A stretch of DNA of 64,000 nucleotides, from NCBI GenBank assembly GCA_947172415.1, contig OX359191.1:8913130-8977129 (forward strand), given 5' to 3'. This document shows positions 23,572-34,378 of this stretch, one piece after another; the stretch's first letter is position 1, and each line of letters opens with the position of its first letter. The translations under genes and the position numbers were made by a program. The stretch comes from Chondrosia reniformis. Taxonomy: Eukaryota > Porifera > Demospongiae > Chondrillida > Chondrillidae. The notes beneath the pieces are model-generated. The model searched no databases and was not told the origin of the DNA. It saw nothing but the letters and a program-made list of their open reading frames with translations.

Positions 23572-24260
23572 ATATAAAAGATGACGAGGTGTGAAAATCT
23601 TCAGTTTACCCCCAGTGGCTTACTTGACGCGTGAGATTGCTAAAGTTTCTGTGCCTGACGGTGGTCTTTCCTTATCCCGAGTAGTCCTGTTCGGAGCGCT
23701 AGACAAGTAGACCCAGGATTCCCCTCGGCTCCGCCAGCGAGCTGAGAATGCGGCCTGGTGTCACGTTGGATATGCAATCTGATCAGGAACTCAGTGGGAG
23801 GGTTGGTGCTTGGGATTGGTCCTCACTAGCTCTGGCTTCGGCTGGGGTCTGACGGCACGGAGATTGAGGTAATCACGTAACTATGTAAGTTGAAGTCGGT
23901 TGTCGACACCTGATTTGGGCAGTTGTTTCGCCAGTCCCCACTTCAAGGACGTCATCCGATCCTGAGGAGTTAAAGGTGTGGCAACACACTGATTCTCATC
24001 GGGGCAGTTTGCGGTTCGGGAGGGTCGGACTTGGCATAGGCTGAAAGTGAGGCTAACGCTGATCGATTCCTATGTCATGGCTAGTAACTCCATGAGTGCA
24101 GATTACTGCGCAGTTACAGCTTCTGTTACACAATAGTTAGTGTCAACGCTGTGGGGTGGGGCACGATGTACTTTCACCTCCTCGTGGTGTGCCCTGGGGC
24201 AACTCTACTAGAGTTGTGCTGAGAGAAGTACACGACCAGTTTCAAGATCTTTTTTTTTTT
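23572..24260 (+). ncRNA. Candidate structured non-coding RNA (GC-rich, ORF-free)
   Basis: A block of about 650 bp between NTMT1 and the next gene is markedly richer in G+C (50-63% in the lines I counted) than its surroundings and has no ORF of note. It contains strong hairpins: GCTCTGGCTTCGGCTGGGG with a UUCG-type loop (near 23830), GCAACTCTACTAGAGTTGTG (near 24200) and CACCTCCTCGTGGTG (24175). An ATATAAAAG box sits at 23572-23580, and an 11-T run at 24250-24260 could end a Pol III transcript. I looked for RNase P, RNase MRP, SRP, 7SK and telomerase-template signatures and recognised none. Treat this as a hypothesis; it could also be an old repeat. Confidence 0.3.
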
Positions 24261-24524
24261 CAAGTTAAGTCACTTATGAAACATAATTGTATCATTATAT
24301 ATATTACATATTTTTTCATTTATAGAATGTGGAAGAGCTGTTTGTCTGCTATGAATTTACAGATTGTTTTCATGAAGTTGTTCATTTGATTTGACAGTGC
24401 CAATTAAGTTAACATTTTTTGAATGAATTGTTTTACAATAGTTTTATGGCTATATAGTCATTCAAACTTTAAATTAATTGCAGAAGGGTTATGAATATTT
24501 ATACATACATAATAACACTACATA

Positions 24525-24635
24525 GTGCAAGTTACAAATTCCTAGGATAATCAATCAATCTTTAGTCACACAGTTGCAGGTAGTGTCTATAGGGGTCTCA
24601 GCTAATAACCCAGAGACTATTTTGGTAACTTGCAC
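24525..24635. mobile_element. Short MITE-like element (111 bp)
   Basis: Perfect 11-bp terminal inverted repeats GTGCAAGTTAC (24525-24535) and GTAACTTGCAC (24625-24635) bound it. The body includes CCTAGGATAATCAATC and TAGGGGTCTCAGC. It is followed at once by a second inverted pair, CACACAAGGGACAT and ATGTCCTTGTGTG. A near-complete second copy lies at 26372-26476. Confidence 0.6.
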
Positions 24636-24756
24636 ACAAGGGACATCTACAAAGGCCTCAGCCTTTTATGTCCTTGTGTGTAAGTTACTAATTGGTCTCT
24701 CGAGCGAATTTGATTGGTTGGTTCTAAATTGAATATGGCGGCAAAAGATTGACAAA

Positions 24757-26308
24757 ATGGAGAAAGATTTGTTTCCTTTTGTCCAGAGAATGAAGATAAC
24801 AGAAGTAAAACCGCCTCCTGTTATGTATAGAGATAAAGAAAAGCTACTACAGCTCCTAGAAAGGAGACGCAAGTTCTTTATGGCGAAGAAGCAAACTCCT
24901 TGCGGACAGTGCTCTGATCGAGGCTCTGATGTCCCCGTCATTCCACCGGCCGCGTCCACCTTTAATCATTCTCCGCCACGTATGATTTAAATTTTAGTGT
25001 ACTCCAATCAACTATTGACTGGTTTCATCTCTTTGTATGCAGGAAGACTGGTATTAGCGGAGTATGTTGCCCAATGTGCAAAAAGAAAGAAAAACTGTAT
25101 GAAGAGAAAATCAATATCTCTTCCATTGTCTACATCGATTGACGAAACCGTTAAATCGCGAGGCTCGCCGAAGAAAGCGAGTGGCGCTGACTTGAGTATG
25201 TCTACCAGACCAAAGATAGCTTGGGATGGCTGCACTGAAACCCATACGTACCCCCTAACCAGACAGAGTGAGCAATCGTTGCCTTGTGCGGAGCCCTACA
25301 GAAAATCACTTCCTCAGCTGAGCACTCCGACTAAGAGTGGTATTCGTCAGTTATTTCGTAATATCACTGAAGGAGATGGCACTAAAACTGGAGTAGAGTC
25401 CAGCCAATCACAAAACTCATCTTTTGGAGGCATTGGCAAGGAATCGGTAAAGACAGACTTGTTCAAGGAAGAACAGAGAATTAGCAACAAGTACACGAAG
25501 AGGACAGGCGAGAGAAAACCCAAGGTCTTTCTATCAGAGAAGAGGAACAGCCTCTGTCCAGAGACCAGAGTACCTCTAGTGCCTCACAACACTCCAGAAC
25601 CAAGTAATGGGCCAATATGCATGACTTGAGAGTTAGCTCTGTGTAACCTGAACATGATACCTGTATCAAGGGTATTCCCCTTGCAATGTGTCCACATCAA
25701 GTACGTATGTATCCCCTTAATGTGTCCACATCAAGTACGTATGTATCCCCTTAATGTGTCCACATCAAGTACGTATGTATCCCCTTAATGTGTCCACATC
25801 AAGTACGTATGTATCCCCTTGCAATGTGTCCACATCAAGTATGTATTCCCCTTGCAATGGTAGGCTATGAGGAGAGTGTCACTATCATCCCGTCACTTCA
25901 TGACATCAAGAGTCAGAAGACACTGCGAGACATACTGCAAGCAATGGGTAAGAAGCAGGTAGTAGCTAATTGATGCCTAGTTGTATACAGAAAATGGACA
26001 TCATATATTATAACGCTAGTGCTATGTACTGTTGTAGTTTTGGAACAGCAGAATGCCAATAACAACATTGAAGGAGTTCGAGCAGCTACTGAGAAGAAAC
26101 TTGAACAGAATGTAAAGGCACGCATCAAATCTCAGCAAAGAGCAGAGGTCTGTACATGTATTACCTGCGTTTAGGGTTGAGCAGTTGGGAAAACAAAGTG
26201 TTTACATTACATCACTCTGCCTAACTCTCTTAGATTTATGCTCTAAATGTCCTGATGACTAAACTGGAGGAGGAGAACTTCAAAGCGCTGACTGATGCTA
26301 AAGTTTAG
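24757..26308 (+). CDS. Unrecognised five-exon gene, 350 residues
   Basis: Exons 24757-24979, 25043-25603, 25864-25947, 26038-26147, 26234-26308, all GT/AG and in phase. I do not recognise the family. The N-terminus MEKDLFPFVQRMKITEVKPP is followed by a charged helix (YRDKEKLLQLLERRRKFF) and a CGQC pair. The middle is Ser/Thr/Lys-rich and probably disordered. The C-terminal ~90 residues (SYEESVTIIPSLHDIKSQKT, VLEQQNANNNIEGVRAATEK, IYALNVLMTKLEEENFKAL) look like an extended alpha-helix or coiled coil. No signal peptide or membrane segment is visible. The compositional pattern (basic helix, disordered centre, C-terminal coiled coil) would suit a cytoskeletal or ciliary adaptor, but that is only a guess. 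Part of exon 2 (about 25160-25252) is duplicated at 26478-26595. Confidence 0.65.
25671..25856. repeat. 33-35-bp tandem repeat in intron of the unknown gene
   Basis: Four to five copies of a unit containing TGTGTCCACATCAAGTACGT then ATGTATCCCCTT(A/GCA)A, lying between exons 25043-25603 and 25864-25947. Confidence 0.85.
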
Positions 26309-26321
26309 ACATGACATGTGA

Positions 26322-26605
26322 TTTAAACAGAAGAAGATAGTAAATGTTTTTATGAAGATGCAATAGATTACTGCAAGTTAGAAATTCCTAGGATAATCAA
26401 TCTTTAGTCACACTGTTGCAGGTAGTGTCTATAGGGGTCTCAGCTTATAACCACAGAGACTATTTTGGTAACTTGCCAAAGAAAAAAGAGCGAGTGACTT
26501 GATTATGTCTACCAGACCAAAGGTAGCTTGGAAGAGCTACCCTGAAACCTGCAGGATTTCACTCCTGAAACATCCAAGCCCTGCGTACCCCTTTCTTTCT
26601 ATATA
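26322..26605 (+). pseudogene. Patchwork of fragments from NTMT1, a MITE and the upstream gene
   Basis: Directly after the stop of the unknown gene come joined copies of local sequences. 26322-26372 copies NTMT1 22430-22480; 26372-26476 copies the MITE 24525-24635; about 26478-26549 copies exon 2 of the upstream gene (from ~25162). A 29-bp exact copy of NTMT1 22774-22802 sits at 26550-26578, followed by a return to the exon-2 source (CGTACCCC). All pieces are in the same orientation. Stops interrupt any reading frame, so this is not functional coding sequence. Confidence 0.8.
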
Positions 26606-26778
26606 ATGTAATACAAGACATTCAGGTAGACCAATTATTTGCAGAGCTGATTGGCCTTTCTGTATAAATATAACTAAAACTAAACATAAATTGCTGACCA
26701 CATTAAAAGTATTTTATATTTATTTATAATTGTGGTTGATTGATGATGTATAAGTGAAGGACAACTAACAAAAATAAA

Positions 26779-27873
26779 TTATTTCTTTCTTTTTTTAGAG
26801 GCACTGACAGTAGAAGAGGAGCCAGAAGTTCGCTTATTGCGGTGTTCAGGAAACGTTGGCATCATTTCTGGTTCAATGGGAAGTGGTTTTTCTCTGAAAT
26901 AAAAGCTCTTTCTTGCTCTGTGAGCTGTTAATCTTCTCCGGGGATCGTAGCACAGCAAATCATTCAACAAGTCTATTCCAGTGTCACTCAGCCAGTGAAA
27001 CCTCTGCCTCAAGTTATTATAGGGTTGGTGCTTCAACTTAACCTTCTTCACAACAGGAAGCTGGGAAAACCCTGGCCAGATTGACTCACTTGGAGCTCCC
27101 AGGAGATCAACAATGATTGAGATCTGATTGACGTCTGATGTGCCAGGGAGAAGGGGCTTGTTCCTCAGAAGTTCTCCAAATATGCATCCAGCCGACCATA
27201 TATCCACGGCAGTGGTTTGATGTTTGGCTCCCAACAGTAGCTCAGGAGCTCTGTACCAGAGTGTGACAACCACTGGTGTCATTGGCTTAGCAGGAACCTC
27301 AAAAGTACGAGAAAGACCAAAATCTGCAATTTTTAAACAACCTTTATCAGTCATTAATAGATTAGCAACTTTTAAATCCCTGTGAACAATAAACCGATCA
27401 TGTAAATACTCTAACCCTTGTAAGAGTTGTAGCATTATACATTTCACTTGAGATTCGTTAAATGGTCGTTTCATGTTATCGACTAGACTGGCCAAGTCTT
27501 GCTCGCAATATTCCATTACCAGATATATGCTCTCCAACTCCCATCCAACCGCTACCTTTGCGAGCTGCACGATGTTCTTGTGCTTCAATCCGACTAATAA
27601 TCGTATCTCCCTGACACTACAGACAGGTAATCCGTCTTTCTCTCTTTCCATCCTTATCTTCTTTAGCGCTACTATTCCCCCGCTTTTCTTTTCTCTCGCT
27701 CGATAGACAATCCCGTATGTGCCTTCTCCGATCTGATTGAGCTTCTCATATTCATCTACGGAACAACAATTTTGTATCATTTGAGTTTTTCCTACTTCTA
27801 TACCGAAAGGCTTTGCGACCTTCTTCAAAGTGACAGGAGAAATTACCGAAAAGTCTTCCATATCTGTTGCCAT
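26779..27873 (-). CDS. CDK10: Cyclin-dependent kinase 10
   Basis: CMGC-group Ser/Thr kinase; partner cyclin M in animals, with roles in ETS2 turnover and ciliogenesis. A single exon of 364 residues. Glycine loop [20 protein letters not shown] with the ATP-binding Lys, and the CDK alpha-C helix as [11 protein letters not shown], where the CDK10 hallmark PISSLRE is changed to PVCSVRE. Then [28 protein letters not shown] with catalytic Asp, ADFGLSR, and [17 protein letters not shown] in the activation segment. The C-terminus [20 protein letters not shown] matches the CDK10-specific tail. Intronless, unlike most animal CDK10 genes. Orthology is clear. Confidence 0.94.
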   Translation of the reverse strand: MATDMEDFSVISPVTLKKVAKPFGIEVGKTQMIQNCCSVDEYEKLNQIGEGTYGIVYRAREKKSGGIVALKKIRMEREKDGLPVCSVREIRLLVGLKHKNIVQLAKVAVGWELESIYLVMEYCEQDLASLVDNMKRPFNESQVKCIMLQLLQGLEYLHDRFIVHRDLKVANLLMTDKGCLKIADFGLSRTFEVPAKPMTPVVVTLWYRAPELLLGAKHQTTAVDIWSAGCIFGELLRNKPLLPGTSDVNQISIIVDLLGAPSESIWPGFSQLPVVKKVKLKHQPYNNLRQRFHWLSDTGIDLLNDLLCYDPRRRLTAHRARKSFYFREKPLPIEPEMMPTFPEHRNKRTSGSSSTVSASKKRKK

Positions 27874-28251
27874 TTTTTCTTCGGTTAATTAGTACGTCAC
27901 CTTGAGTGATGCAGGCATTTTGCATCCATCCTTATAAAGAAGTTTAAGAAACTTCGGAAAAGGAGCAAAACGGATAATAATCATTTGTTGTGGATCTTTA
28001 TGGATGCTGACACCAAGAATTAGCTTCATATTGTTCTATACCTCAGAAACTCTTTTACTATATTAAACCATGCATTTTTGTTAACTCATCACATGGAATT
28101 ATTGTAGTGATAAGATTATACTGGAAATTCAAAATTCAAAATATAGTTAGGTATATATGTCCAACTTTGAGTTCTTAAGCTCTACAACTAAGTATTCTAT
28201 TTGTATTGCTATTACTAGATTGTATTTCAAATTCCAGCTCTTTGTTTGTTA

Positions 28252-29336
28252 TTATCCAGTCCTGGAAATGCAATCCATATAAATCTGCCATTCTCCATCA
28301 ACCACCTTCCATATCACCACATACCTATATATCAACCCATGGCCATGTAATTAAGATAATTGCATATAAAATTTAAATGATATGTATATGCATGTATAAC
28401 AATCTATAATGCAAGTATGCAGTATCATCAGTTAATACTGTATGTGTATCCACATGCACATGTGCAGTCATGCATACTTTCCATATGCTACTTGGTTGCC
28501 ATCTATGTCAAAGAACTGAAAGTTAGCCCTCTCGAATGCCCACTTTTTACGTCTACTTGGTCCAAGTTCTTGGGTGTCAAAAATGACTGTTTCAGCACCG
28601 CTATCTTTCATTGATTGATAGAATCCTGCAACACCTATAATAATATAAATAATAATAATAATAATCATAATTGCTGTAGATGTTGTTATTATATTGATGA
28701 CTTAATGTTTTGTTGAACTGATTTATTTGTCATGATGTATTGGTGTGTGCCTCATAGGACAGTTTGTCCTAGTGCTATGCATGTGGCACGTTAAATAATA
28801 ATAATATAACTCACCATCCCGTCCAAATTGAGTGTCCATTCCTGGAGGCAAAATCATACCATCTTCAGAATAATATGAAGCAACTCCCTCCATATCACCT
28901 CTTTCATAAGCATCCATAATTTGCTATTTCAACATGTTTACATGGATTAAATTTATGCACGCATGCATCTTTGTATATTGCATGCTCTTGAATAATTGAA
29001 ACAGTTAAATTAGTGACTTAACGAGATTAGTTAGCCTTCTCTTTCGGTTCGAAAAACTCGTTCATAAGCTTATCTCTCTAATAAATGCTCTGCTTTTATC
29101 TACTTTCAACTCAAGTTATTTTTACTCTCGCCATTGCAGTCTAGCTTCTTTGTGTCTGTAATCGAAATTCTCGATCGTTCTCGTGGCGAACGTTTGATAT
29201 GACATATGCAAACCGTCTACAGTATATGTATAAAACTGCAATTAACCTGGTTCAAATATTCCACTTCTTCTAATGTTAAACCGCTAGCAACTATCTCTGT
29301 CATAGAAAGGAAAATTAGTGCCCAGAGAAGTTTCAT
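28252..29336 (-). CDS. Secreted SnoaL/DUF4440-like (NTF2-fold) protein with frameshifted last exon
   Basis: Exons 29336-29247, 28923-28815, 28634-28478, then a last exon starting at 28326. The first exon encodes a clear signal peptide, MKLLWALIFLSMTEIVASG. The core RGDMEGVASYYSEDG..LPPGMDTQ and VAGFYQSM match the intact paralogue at 49679-50720 exon for exon. In the last exon the reading from the only AG acceptor is K-Y-V-W-stop (TGA at 28316-28314). A two-base GT expansion in GTATGTGTGGTG shifts the frame. Removing it in thought would restore the expected VIWK..DGEW strand out to a stop at 28254-28252. So the gene either encodes a 122-residue protein lacking the final strand or is newly inactivated; assembly error is also possible. 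The family has varied small-molecule or scaffold roles; function here unknown. Confidence 0.7.
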
Positions 29337-29649
29337 GCTTGTCAGTGCTTCCAAAAGTGACTTATCGATGGATTCGTGGCCTTACAGGTTGCTCGAGCTC
29401 TATAATGGGCTCTTTTGTGTCTTTACTCTTTTTATAAGACAGCTATAAGACGTGTCTACATTTAATTAATTATTATACATGATGACATCATTCTGCATGT
29501 CAATTAAAACCGCAGGTCAATATGTCTCGAGTACGTAATTACCTTATTAGGACTTAAGAAAACTGACACTAAATTTGGCTAAAAAATAAAATACATCCCG
29601 ATGTATTAATATGATTGTTTATTATTGTGACATGCGTGCCATACAAAAA

Positions 29650-30108
29650 CTATAAGATTATAGTAAGGATGGCCCAACCAGTTTTAGGTTTATAAGTCAC
29701 ATTACAAAAGAAAATTATAGTACTTGGAAGTTCATTGCTCTTCTGGCATTGACAAAGTGCTTTAAACGTATCATAAATAAGATTAGTGATTTGTTTACTA
29801 GGATATGAAAGAGTAAAGAGGCACTTTTGCAAGAATAGAAGTGGGGGTGATATATAGTTAATACATTCACTTTCATCAAAGATTGTTAAAATTGGGACAT
29901 GCATGCATGTGATCAAAAAGTGTGTGGTATCCACAATCCGGTCCTCCAGTGGCACCTTATAGAATGTTGGATTCTGCCAAGTTTGAATTCTACTTACATG
30001 GAGTGGCAGGCATCCACACCTCAGAGACACCAGAACTCTCCTTTTGTTAACCTTTCCCATCACCACATACTCCTCCACATGCAGGGACACCCTTTCAATA
30101 GTCTGCAT
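29650..30108 (-). mobile_element. Remnant of a non-LTR retrotransposon ORF2 C-terminus
   Basis: The minus strand encodes LVSLRCGCLPLHVSRIQTW, then PLEDRIVDTTHFLITC. This matches the R(L/F)RCGCLPLxVETGR...PLEERxC...ExExHFLxxC segment common at the C-terminus of animal LINE polyproteins. The frame is open for 152 codons, but the Cys ligands are partly lost and no RT domain adjoins it, so it is a fossil fragment. Confidence 0.5.
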
Positions 30109-31401
30109 ATATAGAGAGCCAACCTATACCGTTATACCAGGCAGCTAATATTTTAAGATAAAATAGATTTATATAGTGTGCCAGCAAAGGTCTCCATGAA
30201 GTTCATCTCCTGCATATAGAAATGTATATACATTAATTGGTTGGCCAGGGCTATATATGATATGGATTGCACTATGCAGTCGACACTATGAAATCTATAC
30301 CATATACTCATCTTAATAATATATTATTATAAGTCCCATAAAAGAGTTCGAATTTCTATATAGACTATATATAAAAGAGTACTAGACTAAGTTCTATAAT
30401 ATCATGTATGGAGGAAAAGCCTAGTTGTCATTTCCTTTCAATAAAGCCTGGTACAGGGTAGGTACTAAATTATGTCACATTAGAAACACTACAACTGCAG
30501 CTGCAAGACTTTATAGGAATATATACAGATTAGTGCAAGTATTATACTGCATATATTAAGTAAACCAGGGAAGATTTAGAATTAAAAGGAACTTGTAAGG
30601 GGAGAGAGGTGTTATAGTACTTTATTTGAGGTGGATGAAACTGGTTTATAAAATGAAGAACTGTTCAAAAATGTTCCCATGCACCCATGTATGTATGCAT
30701 GCTCTCATATATGTATATTTCTGTCTTATATAACTTTTATGGCAGTTTTAACATGCACTTAAAACTATATATTTGACTTTCAACTGAGTGCCCCTTAGTA
30801 TGTTATATTACATGAAAAGACTATATATACATGAAGAAATACTGAAAGAAGGTATATATATGTTCGTATATGTTTGCATTGTGTTAAATACTATATATAT
30901 ATTATATGAAATAGCCTCAGGAATTCAAAAGAAACAGCTAGTGCTCATACTCAATCAATTTTAAAGATTTTAAAAGAAAGCCACAATTTGTAGGAAGTAT
31001 ATATTAGGATTCCTATATAACTTGATGCCATTGACTTTTCTGTATATATAGGCATCAGAGCTGCATGATGCTCATGCACACTGTGTAAATATGAACAGCT
31101 TGTACGTGCAGCTTAATCATATATAAACTTACAAACCAACCATACAATATATGGTAGCTGCATGGTGACTTGGTAGCGATGCATAGTCTATTTATACGTG
31201 TCCAGGTATAGCCTTGTGCCCCTTAACCAACTGCATGGTTGGCATTTACCTACACGTTAACTGTCTGTATATGCACGGCCGCGGGCACTTTATAATAGAC
31301 ACAGAAAAGTGATTTAATGGCCTATAAAGGTTATACAGTTAATAAAATTATAATCATGCCATACACACGTGCACATGTTCAAAAGCACCTGCAATTCAGG
31401 C
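30109..31401. other. Intergenic AT-rich region with the 5' flank of the duplicated unit
   Basis: No gene seen. 30330-30710 closely matches 35266-35770 (for example GAGGAAAAGCCTAGTTGTCA and AAAGCCTGGTACAGGGTAGG in both), and 31314-31481 is nearly identical to 40440-40607. Together these show that the 5' flank of the HMGL-EF gene was duplicated along with it. Confidence 0.7.
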
Positions 31402-31409
31402 TATATAAA
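31402..31409 (+). promoter_or_regulatory. TATA box of HMGL-EF copy A
   Basis: TATATAAA, 80 bp before the ATG, in a stretch that is conserved base for base at the same distance in copy B (40528-40535). A TATA box is unusual among the genes of this window and suggests a sharply regulated or inducible promoter. Confidence 0.6.
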
Positions 31410-31481
31410 TGTAGCAAGCACTAGTCTGAATCATTAAACCATCGATCTAAGCAAGCTCTTGGAATAAGCCTCACGATCAGA

Positions 31482-33185
31482 ATGACTACTATTGATGAGA
31501 CTGTCGCCCAAATAAAGGAAGACGTTGCTAAAGAGCTCGAAAAACGACAGCGTCTCCGAAAGTTAGACTTGTTTGTGTTGGACAATTCCATCCGTGAGAG
31601 TACCGTCGGTCAACTCCGCGGTCACACGCTAGAGAATAAATTTAAGATTTTTGAGGAGGTCAAAAAATGTGGCTTTAAGAATATCGTGGTAGCGTCATTC
31701 GCTCATATGACTCGTGTAGACGACGATTTTGTGCAGATGCTACTTGCAAAAGGTGAAGATCCTAAAACTTTGTTCAGTTTTTCAGAGGTAACGGAGAGCG
31801 TCAAGAAGGGTATTCCTGACACGACGACCGTTCCGGTTGGCTTAAAAAAGATGCAACAATTCCGCCTACAAAATCCAATCCTTGAAATTGATCTAGTCGA
31901 CAAAAGGGTCAAATACAAGAAATTTCCCACTGAGGACGTTTGCCAGCTACTTCTGCACTGGATCGAATGGTCAATTAAATATCTTCCTGGAGATCCAAAG
32001 ATTTTGGTGAACCTGCGTGATTTCCCTGATGCCATGAATCAGGCGCCCGAACGAGTGATAGCAGTTGTGCAGTTCCTAGCAAATTTACCTAAAAAGAAGC
32101 GCCCTTTCGGAATCATGTTTGAGGAACCTACTGGTCGATACCTACCAGAAGAGGTTGGAGCATGGACGGCTGGTGTTCGTAAGACCATGCAACAGAACGG
32201 ATGGGAAGCGGGGAAGCTGCTGGCGCACGTGCACAAGAGATACGCCCTTGGAGAGGTGGTTCAGCTGGAATGCTTGGTCAATGGGGCAAATGGTATCTGG
32301 GCCGGTGTTTGCGAAGAAGGAGCTGCTATGGGCCATGCATGCTCAATCGTTACGTTGATCAATCTTATTCGTATGGGGAATAAAAAAGTACTGGAAAGCT
32401 ACAACTGCAGCTATTTGAGAACAGCAGCCATCAATGTAACGAGGATAACCACTGGAAGGGACCCACATCCAAAACAAGTAATATATGGGGACCGTGCCCT
32501 TGATCTCAGTTTTGATTTTGGTGGGATAGGTGGAGGCATACTGGATAAAAAGGAATTTGATATGGCCAAGTTTTTTGACGAAGAGGCACCCATACGAATC
32601 AGTACCCTAGCTTCCAACAGTATGATTGCAAGAAGGCTGATACAGCTTTTTGGTGACAATCCGCAATTTACAGAGGAAACTGGGCAGAAGATGAAGGAAG
32701 TCATGATTGAAGACTTGAAACAAAACAGGAAAGAGGAGTATATGAGCGAAGTGGGAGTGGCCATTCTATTTGATCGTGCAGGGGGGAAGCTGACACCTAA
32801 AATGCAGGAAGTAATCCAGAACATTGAAGTAAATGGGGTTCACGAAAGAGAATTGCTTGCAAATATCCGCGAGATCTGGGATGCTTGGGATCTAAAGGAG
32901 CTTGAAAAAGGAGATGATGCCTTGGAGTTCCATTCTTTCTACAATGGCTTTATGGCTCCATATTTTGGCTGCTACAGATGTGATGACACAAGACAAGGCC
33001 TCCAAGCTATTGATATGGACACCGATGGCTTTGTGGATTGGGGTGAATTCACAGTGTATCTGAAGTGGGCTTTGCATCAGTATCCTCAAATCAAAGATGC
33101 AGATGAATTGCTATCAGTTGCCTTCCGTAAGGGTCTTATTCCTGCAATGCGTGACGAAATGCTAAAGAATAGAAAACCGAAGTAA
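31482..33185 (+). CDS. HMGL-like DRE-TIM enzyme fused to EF-hand region, copy A
   Basis: Intronless, 567 residues. Residues ~30-300 resemble the DRE-TIM metallolyase barrel. D34-x-S-I-R38-E39 fits the D-x-T-x-R-(D/E) start motif; LLAHVHKRYALGE gives the H249-x-H251 metal pair; QLECLVNGANGIWAG plus GAAMGH285 occupies the place of the N-G-x-G...G-N motif, with His where Asn is usual. Residues ~300-450 are helical, like the accessory region of synthases in this superfamily. The C-terminal ~110 residues hold an EF-hand pair: a degenerate loop (ID..LEFHSFYNGF, ~465-490) and a canonical one, DMDTDGFVDWGE (511-522), followed by a basic tail. No signal peptide or transit peptide is evident. It is one of three paralogues in the window, 94-95% identical to copy B. 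Reaction unknown; Ca2+ control of a lyase or aldol-type synthase is an inference. Confidence 0.75.
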   Translation: MTTIDETVAQIKEDVAKELEKRQRLRKLDLFVLDNSIRESTVGQLRGHTLENKFKIFEEVKKCGFKNIVVASFAHMTRVDDDFVQMLLAKGEDPKTLFSFSEVTESVKKGIPDTTTVPVGLKKMQQFRLQNPILEIDLVDKRVKYKKFPTEDVCQLLLHWIEWSIKYLPGDPKILVNLRDFPDAMNQAPERVIAVVQFLANLPKKKRPFGIMFEEPTGRYLPEEVGAWTAGVRKTMQQNGWEAGKLLAHVHKRYALGEVVQLECLVNGANGIWAGVCEEGAAMGHACSIVTLINLIRMGNKKVLESYNCSYLRTAAINVTRITTGRDPHPKQVIYGDRALDLSFDFGGIGGGILDKKEFDMAKFFDEEAPIRISTLASNSMIARRLIQLFGDNPQFTEETGQKMKEVMIEDLKQNRKEEYMSEVGVAILFDRAGGKLTPKMQEVIQNIEVNGVHERELLANIREIWDAWDLKELEKGDDALEFHSFYNGFMAPYFGCYRCDDTRQGLQAIDMDTDGFVDWGEFTVYLKWALHQYPQIKDADELLSVAFRKGLIPAMRDEMLKNRKPK

Positions 33186-33848
33186 TTTCAGGCTGATCAA
33201 CTACGTACAAATAGACATAGATATTATTGCTGGTTGTTCAAGTATACTCAACTATATAATCTCAGAATTAGGAGAGAACTACAATGTATTACTATTAATC
33301 AATTTCTGTAATCATGTTATGCTGCAGTTGAATGATTGAAATATATAGTTAAACAATGTGTACTGACATATAATATCTAGATTTCCATATTAAGTGTCAA
33401 AGTGCTGGCAGCTGTCTCGGTAATAAAATGAAGCCCAGGGAGCCTGGGTCACAAAAGAGACTTCAGCTTTGTGCTTCCAAAAAGTGATTTGTGGATGGAT
33501 TTGTGGCTTTATAAACATAGGTGGCTCTAATGGCTCTTTTGTGTCTTTGTCCCCCTTTTAGGATAACTATTGTAGCTACAAGTATCAAATATCATCAAAC
33601 TGTAATTACTCATTAGCCTAATGGATGTGATATTATTATATAATTAGCAGTCATTACAAAAAGATCCTGTAAAGAGATCACTTGTTACAAAGCCTGGTAC
33701 ATGGTAGTCATAAATCATGTCATATTAGAAGCACCACTATTGCAAGACCACTTTTATATAGGAATATTAAATATTCCCACACTACTGATTAGTTATTAGC
33801 GTTGGCATGAAAATGGTTACCTTACACAATGAAGGCATAATATATCTT

Positions 33849-34378
33849 CCAATAGCCTCCAAACCAGGAGGAAGTTACATACAATGAGGATTATCCTACA
33901 GTGCAGAACGGGCTTAGCTCCTAGCTACCTCTCCAAGCTTTTCAACCAATCTCACACAGCTATGGCACTAGAAATTCCTCCTCAGTCTTAACAATTCCAA
34001 AATACAACCGGCAACAAACCAGCTGCTCTTAATTTCTCCATTCAAGCTGCCAAACTATGGAATAGCCTCCCGAAGCATCAAGGAATACCAACCTGCAAGC
34101 TTTAAGACACCTCAGGCATATATCAGTCACCTAACCAAACTCACAACCACTCATCTTACACATCTTACATCCTAAATTATCTGCAATTGTATTTAAATTT
34201 TTATTTTAATCTGTATTATAAAGATATATTTTTCCCTTATTTTTTTATCATCTATATATATTTGTATCCACCCCACTCCCTCTTATAACTTATCTATTGT
34301 AACTTGGGCCCACTGTAAATTAGCCCATGGCTAAGGGGTACCTCAGTATAAATAATAATACTAATAATAATAATAATA
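33849..34378 (+). mobile_element. 3' end of a CR1/L2-like LINE inserted in copy A flank
   Basis: The plus strand encodes the typical LINE C-terminus RTGLAPSYLSKLFNQSH..., then AAKLWNSLPKHQGIP, broken by stops, followed by a 3' tail of (TAA)n. A 5-bp direct repeat ATCTT flanks it (33844-33848 and 34379-34383). The corresponding site in copy B (about 43071-43090) is empty and reads straight through ATATATCTTTAAAAAGG. The insert is therefore 5'-truncated and post-dates the duplication. Confidence 0.75.

Noticed and set aside
23572-24260. Telomerase RNA, RNase P or MRP RNA as identity of the GC-rich block
   Set aside because: I found no telomere-template repeat (CUAACCC-type) and no CR-I/CR-V-like motifs by eye, so only an unnamed candidate is reported.
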